Assembly (NCBI GenBank): GCA_029007295.1 | Contig: JAQXHN010000003.1 | Coordinates: 1 to 64,000, forward strand | Length of the DNA stretch: 64,000 nucleotides | Source of the DNA: Clostridia bacterium | GTDB lineage: Bacteria; Bacillota; Clostridia; Oscillospirales; CAG-272 | Direction of reading: 5' to 3' | Shown: one piece after another, positions 25,437-36,803 of the stretch | How positions within the stretch are numbered: position 1 is the first letter of the stretch | Layout of the letters: each line of letters opens with the position of its first letter | Notes under the pieces: generated by a model | Told to the model about the DNA's origin: nothing | The model's database searches: none | What the model saw: the letters and a program-made list of their open reading frames with translations, nothing else | Made by a program: the position numbers and the translations under genes

Positions 25437-26093
25437 CTACCTGTAATCGTATCTTTCCCCGGTTTTTTGAGGAATAATTCTTCCTCCGGACATTTCCGAC
25501 AGCTTAAGCGCATAACCGTTAAACTTTTTTTCTTTTATGGCAAGCTTTATTTCCACCTCGGCGCCGAAGTCCGTATCATCGACTATTATTCCGTACTCCG
25601 CAAAAGTATATTCCACCTTCTGATATTCGGAATAGCTGCACCTTACTTTCATTTCAACATACAGCTCATAGGTGATTATTTCGGCAGCCGAGACTGCGTC
25701 CCTTGCGGCGGCGGAATATGCTCTGACCAACCCGCCGGCTCCCAAAAGAATGCCTCCGAAATATCTTGTAACCACTATACAGGCGTCCGTAAATTTACTT
25801 TTGCGAATAACGTCAAGCACAGGAATACCTGCCGTTCCCTGCGGTTCCCCGTCGTCGGAATATCTTGCAATTGAATTTTTATCAAGCATATATGCCCATA
25901 CATTGTGCGTAGCGTCGGCATATTCGTGTTTGATACCGGCAATAAAATCAAGCGCTTCCCTTTCTGTTTTACAGGGCATGGCATGTCCGATAAAGCGGCT
26001 TTTCCTTTCGGTCAGCTCCGCCTGTCCTTTTTGCTTTAGAGTTGTATACAATTTTTCCTCTGACGGAATCTCGATTTTACTCTTCTTCGCCAT
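25437..26093 (-). CDS. yigZ: YigZ/IMPACT family protein
   Basis: A 218-aa protein. The N-terminal IMPACT domain contains ERKSRFIGHAMPCKTEREAL, DATHNVWAYMLD, RYSDDGEPQGTAGIPVLDVI and VVTRYFGGILLGAGGLVRAY. The C-terminal ~70 residues are the ferredoxin-like DUF1949 domain. Family linked to translation regulation in eukaryotes (IMPACT); its bacterial role is not firmly known. It overlaps hflX by 17 nt, so both are probably co-transcribed. Confidence 0.94.
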   Translation of the reverse strand: MAKKSKIEIPSEEKLYTTLKQKGQAELTERKSRFIGHAMPCKTEREALDFIAGIKHEYADATHNVWAYMLDKNSIARYSDDGEPQGTAGIPVLDVIRKSKFTDACIVVTRYFGGILLGAGGLVRAYSAAARDAVSAAEIITYELYVEMKVRCSYSEYQKVEYTFAEYGIIVDDTDFGAEVEIKLAIKEKKFNGYALKLSEMSGGRIIPQKTGERYDYR

Positions 26094-27414
26094 AACAGTC
26101 CTTTCCGTTACCTATAATGTATTGTCTTAGCCGCCCCTTTGTTTTATTATCTGCTATTGCACGGACTATAGTCCCGGACGCAGTGTATTCGACGTCGCTC
26201 ACTACAGCGTCCTTGTACAGCTCGTTCAATACTCTTGAGTCCTTCTGGGGAATAAAGAACACTTCAAGCGTCTTACCGTCGGTTACGGCGTCCTCAAGAA
26301 GGCTGATAAGAGTGTCAATTCCTTCGCCTGTCTTTGCCGAAATCAACGCCGCATTATCCGGGCAAGTTGACAAAGAAAGAGATATTTCTCCCGCAATATC
26401 GCATTTATTCAGCACATATATTATCCGTTTTTCCGACGCACCTAAATCCCATAACAGCTTGTGCGTTACCTCGAGCTGGCGCTCGCATTGCGGATCAGAG
26501 GCATCGACTATTACAAGGATAATGTCCGCAAATTTCACCTCATCCAGTGTTGAACGGAACGCCCTTATCAGATGGTGCGGGAGATTTCTGATAAAGCCTA
26601 CCGTGTCGGTCAGTAAAATATCAAGTCCGCACGGCAATGAATATTTTCTGGTTGTCGGGTCAAGCGTTGCAAACAGCTTATCCTCGCTCAAAACGCCGGC
26701 TCCGGTCATCAGGTTAAGCAGAGTTGATTTTCCGGCATTGGTATATCCCGCTATCGCAACCTTTTTTATACCCGAACGTTCTCTTGCTCCCTGTTTTACA
26801 TTTCTGTTTTTTTCAAGCTCGCGCAGCTGCTCCTCAAGCGCCGTTATCCTTCTGTGAAGATGGCGTCTGTCGCTCTCAAGCTTGCTTTCTCCCGGACCGC
26901 GGGTGCCGATACCGCCGCCGAGCCTTGAAAGCATACCGCCCTTACCTGAAAGCCTCGGTATTGTATAACGTAGCTGTGCCAGCTCAACCTGTATTTTTCC
27001 CTCGCCGCTTTGTGCATGAAGCGCAAAAATATCGAGAATAAGCATAGTGCGGTCGATAACGGTAACCTCAAGCTCCTCGCCTTCCGAGTCTTCGTCACCG
27101 CAAAGCTCGTTTTCGAGATTTCTTATCTGCGACGGCGTAAGCTCGTCGTCAAAAATCACGGCGTCCGCCGAAAGCTTGCGGCACAGCTGTTTTAATTCGA
27201 TAAGCTTTCCGCTTCCTATATATGTTTTACAGTCCGGATTTTCCCTTGCCTGAGTCAGACGGCACACGCATTTACCTCCGGCTGTATCTGCGAGCCTTTC
27301 AAGCTCGTCAAGGCATATTTCGCATTCCCTTTCGTCCCTTTCACGTGTAATTATTCCGACGAGAATGACATTTTGCTTTTTATTAACAACAGAATCGGTA
27401 AAGATATTTCCCAT
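26077..27414 (-). CDS. hflX: ribosome-associated GTPase HflX
   Basis: A 445-aa GTPase that binds the 50S subunit and splits stalled ribosomes. The N-terminal HflX domain holds TYIGSGKLIELKQL and FDDELTPSQIRNLE. A coiled stretch with GGIGTRGPGESKLESDRR follows. The G domain has G1 GYTNAGKSTLLNLM, G3 DTVGFIRNLPHHLI and G4 NKCD. ATG at 27414 is chosen because CGGAG lies ~7 nt upstream and homology starts soon after. Confidence 0.95.
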   Translation of the reverse strand: MGNIFTDSVVNKKQNVILVGIITRERDERECEICLDELERLADTAGGKCVCRLTQARENPDCKTYIGSGKLIELKQLCRKLSADAVIFDDELTPSQIRNLENELCGDEDSEGEELEVTVIDRTMLILDIFALHAQSGEGKIQVELAQLRYTIPRLSGKGGMLSRLGGGIGTRGPGESKLESDRRHLHRRITALEEQLRELEKNRNVKQGARERSGIKKVAIAGYTNAGKSTLLNLMTGAGVLSEDKLFATLDPTTRKYSLPCGLDILLTDTVGFIRNLPHHLIRAFRSTLDEVKFADIILVIVDASDPQCERQLEVTHKLLWDLGASEKRIIYVLNKCDIAGEISLSLSTCPDNAALISAKTGEGIDTLISLLEDAVTDGKTLEVFFIPQKDSRVLNELYKDAVVSDVEYTASGTIVRAIADNKTKGRLRQYIIGNGKDCYGEEE

Positions 27415-27442
27415 AATTTTCTCCGTACAAATTATCTGAAAG

Positions 27443-27481
27443 AACGACAAAACGGGTGAGAAACATAAAATTTCTCACCCG
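27443..27481 (-). terminator. terminator after rpmE
   Basis: CGGGTGAGAAA pairs with TTTCTCACCCG, followed on the minus strand by TTTTGTCGTT. Confidence 0.85.
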
Positions 27482-27502
27482 AACTGCTTTTTAAAGAATA
27501 AC

Positions 27503-27709
27503 TTATTTGCCTGCAGCTTCCAAACGCTTCTTGAACTTATCAACACGTCCGCCGGCATCAACAAATTTCTGCTTACCGGTGAAGAACGGATGGCACTTTG
27601 AGCAAATTTCAACTCTCAAATCGCCCTTTGTGGATCTGGTCTTTATTACATTACCACAAGCGCAAGTGATAGTACATTCTTTATATTCGGGATGAATATT
27701 CTCTTTCAT
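27503..27709 (-). CDS. rpmE: 50S ribosomal protein L31, zinc-binding form
   Basis: A 68-aa large-subunit protein. The four cysteines C16, C18, C36 and C39 (CACG and CSKC) mark the zinc-containing type rather than the zinc-free paralogue. [20 protein letters not shown] is the family C-terminus. Single-gene unit with its own terminator. Confidence 0.97.
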   Translation of the reverse strand: MKENIHPEYKECTITCACGNVIKTRSTKGDLRVEICSKCHPFFTGKQKFVDAGGRVDKFKKRLEAAGK

Positions 27710-27913
27710 TAGTCTTCACTCCTTCTATCTTAAAGCTTTTCTAAGCCGAATTATTCAGCAATACGTGTATTATATCACATCATTTTGCTTTTTGCAAGTA
27801 TTTTTTAATTTTTTTTAATATTTTTCAAAAATTTCGGGGCTTGAAAGCTTATCTGTTTCATGAAATAAGTCGGAATATTATTGATACCGGACCTTGCAAG
27901 CTATGAAAATATT

Positions 27914-28807
27914 CTATCGGATAATGCTTACCTTTTCCTTGAGATTTTCAATATTTATACTGTTTGTTTCGCTTCCGCACTCGCCGTCAATCGTCCAGGT
28001 TAATTTTTCGTCGGTTTCAAACGACACCGAGCTTGCGCTCTTAAATAGGATATTTTTGTCGTTAAAGCGACGCTTTTTAAGTGAAAAATACAAATCCGTA
28101 AGCGCCTTCGGATTGGTTGGCTTTTTTATCAAAAGAACCTCAAATTTACCGTCCGCAAGGTTTATCCTCTCCTCGGGAAACTTGAACAGTCCTGCAAATG
28201 AAATTGAATTGCTTACCGAACCGTATATATAATCATCCTCAAAGCATTCTCCGTCAATAATGACCCTTGTATGGTATTTTTTCATATTCCCGAAAAGCTC
28301 CTTTGCACCGTCAAGCACGTACGCAAGGTGTCCGAATTTATTTTTCAGAGCTTGGGAGGTAGCATAAGAAGCGTGGGTAAATATCCCGAAAGCGGTAATG
28401 TATGTGAAATAACGGTCGGCGTCAATTTGTCCGATATCATGAGGCATAGGCGAGCCTTCAAGAACGACGTCGGCCGCCTTCATTACAGTTTTCGGCAAGC
28501 CGAGAGACACCGCCATATCGTTTGTCGTACCGCAGGGAATGTAACCTATCGGAATATTGTATCCGCTTTTCAGCATTCCGCTTATGGTTTCGTTTAATGT
28601 GCCGTCGCCGCCGCAGCAGACTACTCTGTCATACTCTGCGGTGACGCCCGAGGCAATACGCACAGCGTCTCCGGCGCACTGAGTTGTTTCCACCGTAACC
28701 CCGTATCCCACAGAGCAGAATCTGTTGATTATGTCTATAATATGGCTTTTGACCCGCATCTTTCCCGCCTTGGGATTGACGATCATCAGCAACTTTTTTC
28801 TATCCAT
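27914..28807 (-). CDS. diacylglycerol/lipid kinase, YegS-BmrU type
   Basis: A 297-aa soluble lipid kinase. N-terminal MIVNPKAGKMR, catalytic VVCCGGDGTLNETISGML and IPCGTTNDMAVSLGLP define the DAGK catalytic fold. It probably phosphorylates diacylglycerol or a related lipid at the membrane face, recycling lipid left by glycopolymer synthesis. ATG at 28807 is chosen because GAGG lies 5 nt upstream; an in-frame TTG further up has no ribosome-binding site. It begins 7 nt after lacZ and is thus likely co-transcribed. Confidence 0.9.
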   Translation of the reverse strand: MDRKKLLMIVNPKAGKMRVKSHIIDIINRFCSVGYGVTVETTQCAGDAVRIASGVTAEYDRVVCCGGDGTLNETISGMLKSGYNIPIGYIPCGTTNDMAVSLGLPKTVMKAADVVLEGSPMPHDIGQIDADRYFTYITAFGIFTHASYATSQALKNKFGHLAYVLDGAKELFGNMKKYHTRVIIDGECFEDDYIYGSVSNSISFAGLFKFPEERINLADGKFEVLLIKKPTNPKALTDLYFSLKKRRFNDKNILFKSASSVSFETDEKLTWTIDGECGSETNSINIENLKEKVSIIR

Positions 28808-28814
28808 ATTAACC

Positions 28815-31895
<3,081 letters not shown>

Positions 31896-31903
31896 TCAAA
31901 GGC

Positions 31904-32650
31904 TCAAAGGCTTTCCTTTTTTCCTCCGAAGTAGCCTTGGCCTATGTAAGGCGTTTCTTCCTTGATGCAAGTCTTTACGGGAGCAGCCCAGCGGATTCCG
32001 TTTGTAATGATCTTTTGAACATAAGGATTATAGAACGAACGGCATGTCTCGTGTCCGGGCTGGAAATAGAAAACCTTGCCGAGTCCTTTATAGTAGCAGT
32101 TGCCCGCACGGAATACGTTACCGCCCTCAAACCATGCGGTAAATACCTGTTCGTCGGGTACGGGAATAAAGAAGGGCTCGCTGTATATTTCTTCGCTCTC
32201 AAGAGTAAATGCCGCCGGGATGCCCTCGGCAATAGGATGTGTAGGAAGCATATTCCATACAACCTCCTTAACGTTGTCGCCCCACATAAGGTCGCCCGTC
32301 GCACCGAGAATGCCCTTCATGGGCTTTGAATGATGAGCGGAATGGAGGCCGATAAGACCCATTCCCTGCTTTCTTACTCTGTCAATAACCTTGCTGACCA
32401 GACCGTCGTCAACCTGTGCATGTGCGCAATGTCCCCACCAAACAAGAACATCGGTGTTATTGAGAACATCGTCGGGAAGTCCCTGTTCGGGCTCGTCAAG
32501 CGTCGCTGTTCTAACCTCCATATCCTCGTTCGGATCAAGAAATGCTTTTATTGTACGGTGAATGCCGTCCGGATAAACTGCGATGGTTGCGGGATCCTCT
32601 TTTTCGTGAACATATTCGTTCCATACGGTTACTCTGATTTTATTTTCCAT
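31904..32650 (-). CDS. ThuA-domain protein (trehalose-utilisation type)
   Basis: A 248-aa protein of the ThuA family, a class-I glutamine amidotransferase-like fold. Signature segments: RVTVWNEYVHEK, then VLVWWGHCAHAQVDD, GLIGLHSAHHSKPM, and the C-terminal GKVFYFQPGHETCRSFYNP. ThuA proteins are reported in keto-sugar and trehalose metabolism. ATG at 32650 follows GGAGG with 8-nt spacing. It lies 113 nt upstream of lacZ, possibly the first gene of a sugar operon. Confidence 0.9.
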   Translation of the reverse strand: MENKIRVTVWNEYVHEKEDPATIAVYPDGIHRTIKAFLDPNEDMEVRTATLDEPEQGLPDDVLNNTDVLVWWGHCAHAQVDDGLVSKVIDRVRKQGMGLIGLHSAHHSKPMKGILGATGDLMWGDNVKEVVWNMLPTHPIAEGIPAAFTLESEEIYSEPFFIPVPDEQVFTAWFEGGNVFRAGNCYYKGLGKVFYFQPGHETCRSFYNPYVQKIITNGIRWAAPVKTCIKEETPYIGQGYFGGKKESL

Positions 32651-32770
32651 TATTGTATCCTCCGTAAAATTTACTATCGACATTATCTCACACTTTAACG
32701 AAAGTGTCAATAGCCTGACCGATATTTTAAAATATTTTTTGCCCCGCTTTGACCTTTATTTTTTTATGCC

Positions 32771-32799
32771 TTTACATTTTAGGTAATGTGTGTTAAAAT
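32771..32799 (+). promoter_or_regulatory. extended -10 promoter of the pseudouridine synthase gene
   Basis: TTTACA (32771-32776), 17-bp spacer, TAAAAT (32794-32799) preceded by TGT. Confidence 0.65.
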
Positions 32800-32828
32800 A
32801 CATACATTATTGAGAAAGCGGTGATAAA

Positions 32829-33533
32829 ATGCGCCTTGACAAATTTCTTACCGAAACCAAAACAGCCTCGCGAAAAGAAGCCTCCTCCCTTGCAAGGCAG
32901 GGCAAAATTACCGTTAACGGCTGCGTTGTAAAAGACGCCTCAAGGCATATAATTCCCGAAACGGATTCGGTATGCGTTTCAGACCGTCCCGTCATTTACA
33001 AAAAGCACGAATACATAATGCTGAATAAGCCCGAGGGCTATGTAAGCGCCACCGATGACAGAAATATGCCTACCGTGCTTGAGCTTCTGCCGGAAAAAAT
33101 CAGAACAGGCTTGTTTCCCTGCGGCAGGCTCGACAGATATACAGTCGGTATGATGATATTGACGGACGACGGAGATCTTGCGCACAGATTACTCTCTCCG
33201 AAGCGCCACGCAGAAAAAGAGTACCTTTTTAAGTGCGAGCGTCCGCTGTCCGACAGTGATATAATTAAGCTCGAAAGCGGAGTTTACATCGAGGGCGGTT
33301 ATCTGACAAAGCCGTGTAAGGTTAGAAAACAGAGCGAACAAAGCGCCGTTATTACGCTGACCGAGGGAAAATATCATCAAATAAAACAAATGCTCGGCGG
33401 AGTCGGAAACAGAGTTTCTTACCTTGAGAGAATTTCGTTTGCGGGGATACCTCTCGACCCTGCCCTTTCAAGAGGAGAGTGGCGTTATTTGACCGATGAC
33501 GAAATCGACATTCTTAAAAAAGCCGGCTCTTGA
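32829..33533 (+). CDS. 16S rRNA pseudouridine synthase (RsuA family)
   Basis: A 234-aa enzyme isomerising uridine in rRNA. An N-terminal S4 RNA-binding domain (MRLDKFLTETK...SRKEASSLARQGKITVNG) is followed by the catalytic domain with the motif GRLDRYTVGMMILTDDG, whose Asp is the catalytic residue. C-terminal VTLTEGKYHQIKQML is the family KxHQI segment. Position U516 of 16S rRNA is the expected target for RsuA, but RluF-like specificity is also possible. Confidence 0.92.
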   Translation: MRLDKFLTETKTASRKEASSLARQGKITVNGCVVKDASRHIIPETDSVCVSDRPVIYKKHEYIMLNKPEGYVSATDDRNMPTVLELLPEKIRTGLFPCGRLDRYTVGMMILTDDGDLAHRLLSPKRHAEKEYLFKCERPLSDSDIIKLESGVYIEGGYLTKPCKVRKQSEQSAVITLTEGKYHQIKQMLGGVGNRVSYLERISFAGIPLDPALSRGEWRYLTDDEIDILKKAGS

Positions 33534-33646
33534 TTCTAATTAATTAGTATTTGTACATATTTTATATTGATCGGAATTCATTATTTATACAATGTTTTTG
33601 TTTATTATGCACAAAACGCAAACTGCATTTTCGGTATTAACTACAC

Positions 33647-33675
33647 TTTACAATTTGCAGATTATTTGGTATAAT
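33647..33675 (+). promoter_or_regulatory. sigma-A promoter of the sugar-ABC ATPase
   Basis: TTTACA (33647-33652), 17-bp spacer, TATAAT (33670-33675) with an extended TGG before the -10. Confidence 0.8.
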
Positions 33676-33724
33676 ATATCTGTTGATTTTAGAAAATTAT
33701 GACTATTATTAGGAGGAAATACAC

Positions 33725-34837
33725 ATGGCAAGCTTATCATTTAAGCACATTTACAAAAAGTATCCCGGCAACGTTACCGCCGTTTCCGACTTCTGTCTTG
33801 AAATTAAGGATAAGGAATTTCTTATCCTCGTAGGTCCTTCCGGTTGCGGTAAGACCACAACGCTTCGTATGATCGCAGGACTTGAGGAAATAACCGAGGG
33901 CGAGCTTTTCATCGGAGACAAGCTCGTTAACGATATTGCGCCCAAGGACAGAGATATCGCGATGGTTTTCCAGAACTATGCGCTGTATCCTCACATGACC
34001 GTATTTGACAACATGGCGTTTGGTCTTAAGCTCCGTAAGACTCCCAAGGAAGAAATCAAGCGTCGCGTTGAGGAGGCTGCAAGAATCCTGGACATCACAC
34101 ACCTTTTGGATCGCCGTCCGAAGGCTCTTTCGGGTGGTCAGAAGCAGCGTGTTGCTCTCGGTCGTGCCATAGTCCGCGAGCCTAAGGTATTCTTGCTTGA
34201 CGAGCCTTTGTCAAACCTCGACGCTAAGCTCCGTGCGTCCATGAGAACCGAGCTTACCAAGATTCACAAAAAGGTCGGTACGACATTCGTATACGTAACA
34301 CACGACCAGGTAGAGGCTATGACAATGGCAAGCCGTATCGTTGTTATGAAGGACGGTCTTATTCAGCAGGTCGATACTCCTCAAAACCTTTACGACTTCC
34401 CCGTAAACATCTTCGTTGCAGGCTTCATCGGAACCCCTCAGATGAACTTCATCAACTCAAAGCTTGAGAAGAGAGGCGACGACGTGTATGTAACATTCGG
34501 AGAGTACGCTCTCAAGCTTCCTAAAGAAAGAGCTGCAAATCCTGCTCTTGCGGATTACATAGGCAAGGAAATCATTATGGGTATCCGCCCCGAGGGTATC
34601 CACGATGAGCAGAGAATAATCGACGAAATGCCCGAATCCGCTATCGAAACCACGATAGATGTAACAGAGCTTATGGGCGCCGAAATTCATCTTTATCTTA
34701 CGGTAGACGAGCAGACAGTCGTTGCACGTGTTGCTTCGACCTCCAAGGCTCGCGCCGGTGACGTTATCAAGGTCGCATTTGACATGAACCGAGTTCACAT
34801 CTTCGATAAGGATACCGAGCGCTGCATTTCACACTGA
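33725..34837 (+). CDS. stand-alone sugar ABC transporter ATPase (MsmX/UgpC type)
   Basis: A 370-aa ATPase. Walker A GPSGCGKTTTLRMIAGL, Q-loop MVFQNYALYPHMTV, signature ALSGGQKQRVALGRAIVREP, Walker B KVFLLDEPLSNLDAKLRA and switch VTHDQVEAM. The C-terminal TOBE region (about 130 residues) is the CUT1 type seen in MsmX, MalK and UgpC. No permease genes adjoin it, so it is likely a shared energiser for several sugar importers, as B. subtilis MsmX is. AGGAGG 8 nt before ATG and a strong promoter suggest high expression. Confidence 0.95.
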   Translation: MASLSFKHIYKKYPGNVTAVSDFCLEIKDKEFLILVGPSGCGKTTTLRMIAGLEEITEGELFIGDKLVNDIAPKDRDIAMVFQNYALYPHMTVFDNMAFGLKLRKTPKEEIKRRVEEAARILDITHLLDRRPKALSGGQKQRVALGRAIVREPKVFLLDEPLSNLDAKLRASMRTELTKIHKKVGTTFVYVTHDQVEAMTMASRIVVMKDGLIQQVDTPQNLYDFPVNIFVAGFIGTPQMNFINSKLEKRGDDVYVTFGEYALKLPKERAANPALADYIGKEIIMGIRPEGIHDEQRIIDEMPESAIETTIDVTELMGAEIHLYLTVDEQTVVARVASTSKARAGDVIKVAFDMNRVHIFDKDTERCISH

Positions 34838-34849
34838 TAAATTTTTTTA

Positions 34850-34884
34850 ACACGGTAGGTTGCAAAATCTACCGTGTTTTTTTT
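34850..34884 (+). terminator. terminator of the ATPase gene
   Basis: ACACGGTAG pairs with CTACCGTGT and is followed by TTTTTTTT. Confidence 0.92.
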
Positions 34885-34961
34885 GCAAAGACGCATACGA
34901 AGCATTTTTAAAATTTTTATCGATTTATGCATTTACTATTTATTAAGTTGACAAATCCCTA

Positions 34962-34990
34962 TTGACATAATAATCTTGCTGTGATATAAT
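34962..34990 (+). promoter_or_regulatory. sigma-A promoter of rplU-prp-rpmA
   Basis: TTGACA (34962-34967), 17-bp spacer, TATAAT (34985-34990), extended by TGA. Confidence 0.88.
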
Positions 34991-34996
34991 ATGTTG

Positions 34997-35084
34997 CCGC
35001 TTAATGGTAAGGTTTAAGTACCGAAGGGTCACCTACCTTAGCGAGTCTGTGCCAAAGGCATATAAAGAAAGTGAGGTGCTTTTC
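34997..35084 (+). promoter_or_regulatory. probable ribosomal protein L21 leader
   Basis: About 88 nt of structured leader between the promoter and rplU, with segments ACCGAAGGGTCACCTACCTT and GAGTCTGTGCCAAAGGCAT. Position and sequence feel match the L21 leader of Firmicutes, which is thought to bind L21 for autoregulation. I cannot run a covariance model here. Confidence 0.6.
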
Positions 35085-35396
35085 GTGTTTGCAATTATCG
35101 TAACGGGCGGAAAGCAGTACAAGGTAAGCGAGGGCGATGAAATCTATGTTGAAAAGCTCGGCGTTGAAGACGGAGCAAAGGTTACGTTTGATCAGGTTCT
35201 CGCAGTTTCCGATGATAACGGCTTTACCGCAGGTAATCCTACAGTAAAGGGCGCAACCGTTGAAGCAAGCGTTATTCGCAACGGCAAAGCAAAGAAGATT
35301 TACATTCTTCGTTACAAGCCAAAGAAGAACGAGAAAAAGAAGCAGGGACACCGTCAGCCTTATACCAAGGTTAAAATCGAAAAGATTGCTCTTTAA
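35085..35396 (+). CDS. rplU: 50S ribosomal protein L21
   Basis: A 103-aa large-subunit protein. [20 protein letters not shown] starts family homology, and the C-terminus has [22 protein letters not shown] at 35085 is chosen as the start because GAGGTG lies ~6 nt upstream; an upstream in-frame extension is leader RNA. First gene of the operon with prp and rpmA. Confidence 0.96.
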   Translation: MFAIIVTGGKQYKVSEGDEIYVEKLGVEDGAKVTFDQVLAVSDDNGFTAGNPTVKGATVEASVIRNGKAKKIYILRYKPKKNEKKKQGHRQPYTKVKIEKIAL

Positions 35397-35401
35397 TTTT
35401 A

Positions 35402-35767
35402 ATGACAAAGTTCGTATTCTACAAAAGACACGGTGTGTATTATAAGGTGACTGAGCACGGTCATTCGGGCTACGGAAATGCGGGCGACGATATAGTTTGC
35501 TCTGCGCTGTCGGCAATGACGATGCTTGTCATCAACACATTGGAGGTCTCGTTCGGGTCCGACGTCGATTATAAGATTGAGGATGATACCGCAACAGTCA
35601 CCGTCACCGCATTGCAGGCTTTGGAGGAGTATTGCTCCGACGAAAAGCTTCGGTATGCGATACACGGGGTTTTGCAGGGTTATTTTCTTCAGCTGAACGA
35701 TATGCTCGAAGAGTATTACGATTATATAGACGTGGACGAGGTCGAGGAGTGTAACGCTCCCGAATAA
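35402..35767 (+). CDS. prp: ribosomal-processing cysteine protease Prp
   Basis: A 121-aa protease that removes the N-terminal extension of L27. The catalytic dyad is visible in EHGHSGYGNAGDDIVCSALS: H21 and C33, the positions equivalent to the H22/C34 dyad reported in S. aureus Prp. An acidic C-terminal tail (residues ~105-121) is typical. It sits between rplU and rpmA, its substrate's gene. Confidence 0.95.
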   Translation: MTKFVFYKRHGVYYKVTEHGHSGYGNAGDDIVCSALSAMTMLVINTLEVSFGSDVDYKIEDDTATVTVTALQALEEYCSDEKLRYAIHGVLQGYFLQLNDMLEEYYDYIDVDEVEECNAPE

Positions 35768-35788
35768 TAAAATCAGGAGGAAGATACA

Positions 35789-36067
35789 ATGCTTAGATTA
35801 GGTTTACAGTTTTTTGCACATAAAAAAGGTGTAGGTTCTACAAAGAACGGCCGTGACAGTGAAAGCAAACGTCTCGGAGTTAAGAAGTCGGACGGTCAGT
35901 CTGTTATCGCAGGCAATATTATAGTTCGTCAGCGCGGTACGCATATTCATCCCGGCGTAAATGTCGGACGCGGCTCCGATGATACGCTTTTTGCGCTTGC
36001 CGACGGTATCGTTAAGTTTGAGTATACCGGTAAAAACCGCAAATCCGTAAGCGTATACACAGCTTAA
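35789..36067 (+). CDS. rpmA: 50S ribosomal protein L27 with cleavable N-terminus
   Basis: A 92-aa protein. The N-terminus [14 protein letters not shown] contains the Prp cleavage motif, with cleavage expected between F9 and A10 to expose the tail that reaches the peptidyl-transferase centre. The rest shows [17 protein letters not shown] and [22 protein letters not shown] precedes the ATG. Last gene of the rplU operon. Confidence 0.97.
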   Translation: MLRLGLQFFAHKKGVGSTKNGRDSESKRLGVKKSDGQSVIAGNIIVRQRGTHIHPGVNVGRGSDDTLFALADGIVKFEYTGKNRKSVSVYTA

Positions 36068-36086
36068 GGCTCACAGCAATAATTGA

Positions 36087-36118
36087 AAAGGGACGGTTGC
36101 TTCCGTCCCTTTATTTTT
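36087..36118 (+). terminator. terminator after rpmA
   Basis: AAAGGGACGG pairs with CCGTCCCTTT, then ATTTTTGC. It overlaps the stop of the convergent HAD gene. Confidence 0.88.
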
Positions 36119-36803
36119 GCTTTATTATATCTAAAATTTCACCGTAAGAAGACGCAACATACTTGGGTATGATGCCGTCTGCTTTTTTCGTTTTGGTGAC
36201 ATCATACAATATAGTATCAAGCCCGACGCTCAAGCCGCCCTTAATATCAGATGTAAGCGAATCCCCTACCACTATTATTCTGCTCTTATCCTTCTCATTC
36301 ACTTTTGACAGCACGTATTCAAAATAACGTTTGTCAGGCTTGCCAACGCCTACATCCTCCGATATAAATACCCCTTTAAAGTACTTATTAATATCGGCTT
36401 TGGCAAATCTGCCCTTCTGAACGTAGGAAATACCGTTTGTTACCGCATACAGCTCGGCTGTAAGGAAAAGCGAATCAAGAAATTCTCTCGCACCGTCAAG
36501 CAATATTCCCTGCTCCGAAAGACAGTCGGTGTATTTTTTTTGCAATTTATCGGCGTCAAGCTTGATATTGCATTTTTTCAGAGTTCTTTCAAATCTCAAT
36601 ATCTTCAGCTCGTCTTTTGTAACCGTCCCAAGCTCAAAATCCTTCCAAAGTCTATCGTTAATTTCATGGTAGGTTGAAATAACGGTTCGGTCGGCTTTAA
36701 TACCGAAGCTGTTGAGGGCTTCGGTCAAAGAAACCGTTTCAGCCGTATTAAAATCCAATATTGTTTGGTCAATATCAAGTAATACCGTTTTATAATCAGT
36801 CAT
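36111..36803 (-). CDS. HAD-superfamily nucleotidase, YjjG type
   Basis: A 230-aa HAD hydrolase. Motif I is LLDIDQTILDFNTAE, with a helical cap (YHEINDRLWKDFELG). Motif II lies at LYAVTNG, and motif III/IV in VGKPDKRYFEYVL and IIVVGDSLTSDIKGGLSVG. Closest to YjjG, a house-cleaning pyrimidine 5'-nucleotidase. It overlaps the vanY-type gene by 8 nt, so both belong to one unit. Confidence 0.9.
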   Translation of the reverse strand: MTDYKTVLLDIDQTILDFNTAETVSLTEALNSFGIKADRTVISTYHEINDRLWKDFELGTVTKDELKILRFERTLKKCNIKLDADKLQKKYTDCLSEQGILLDGAREFLDSLFLTAELYAVTNGISYVQKGRFAKADINKYFKGVFISEDVGVGKPDKRYFEYVLSKVNEKDKSRIIVVGDSLTSDIKGGLSVGLDTILYDVTKTKKADGIIPKYVASSYGEILDIIKQK

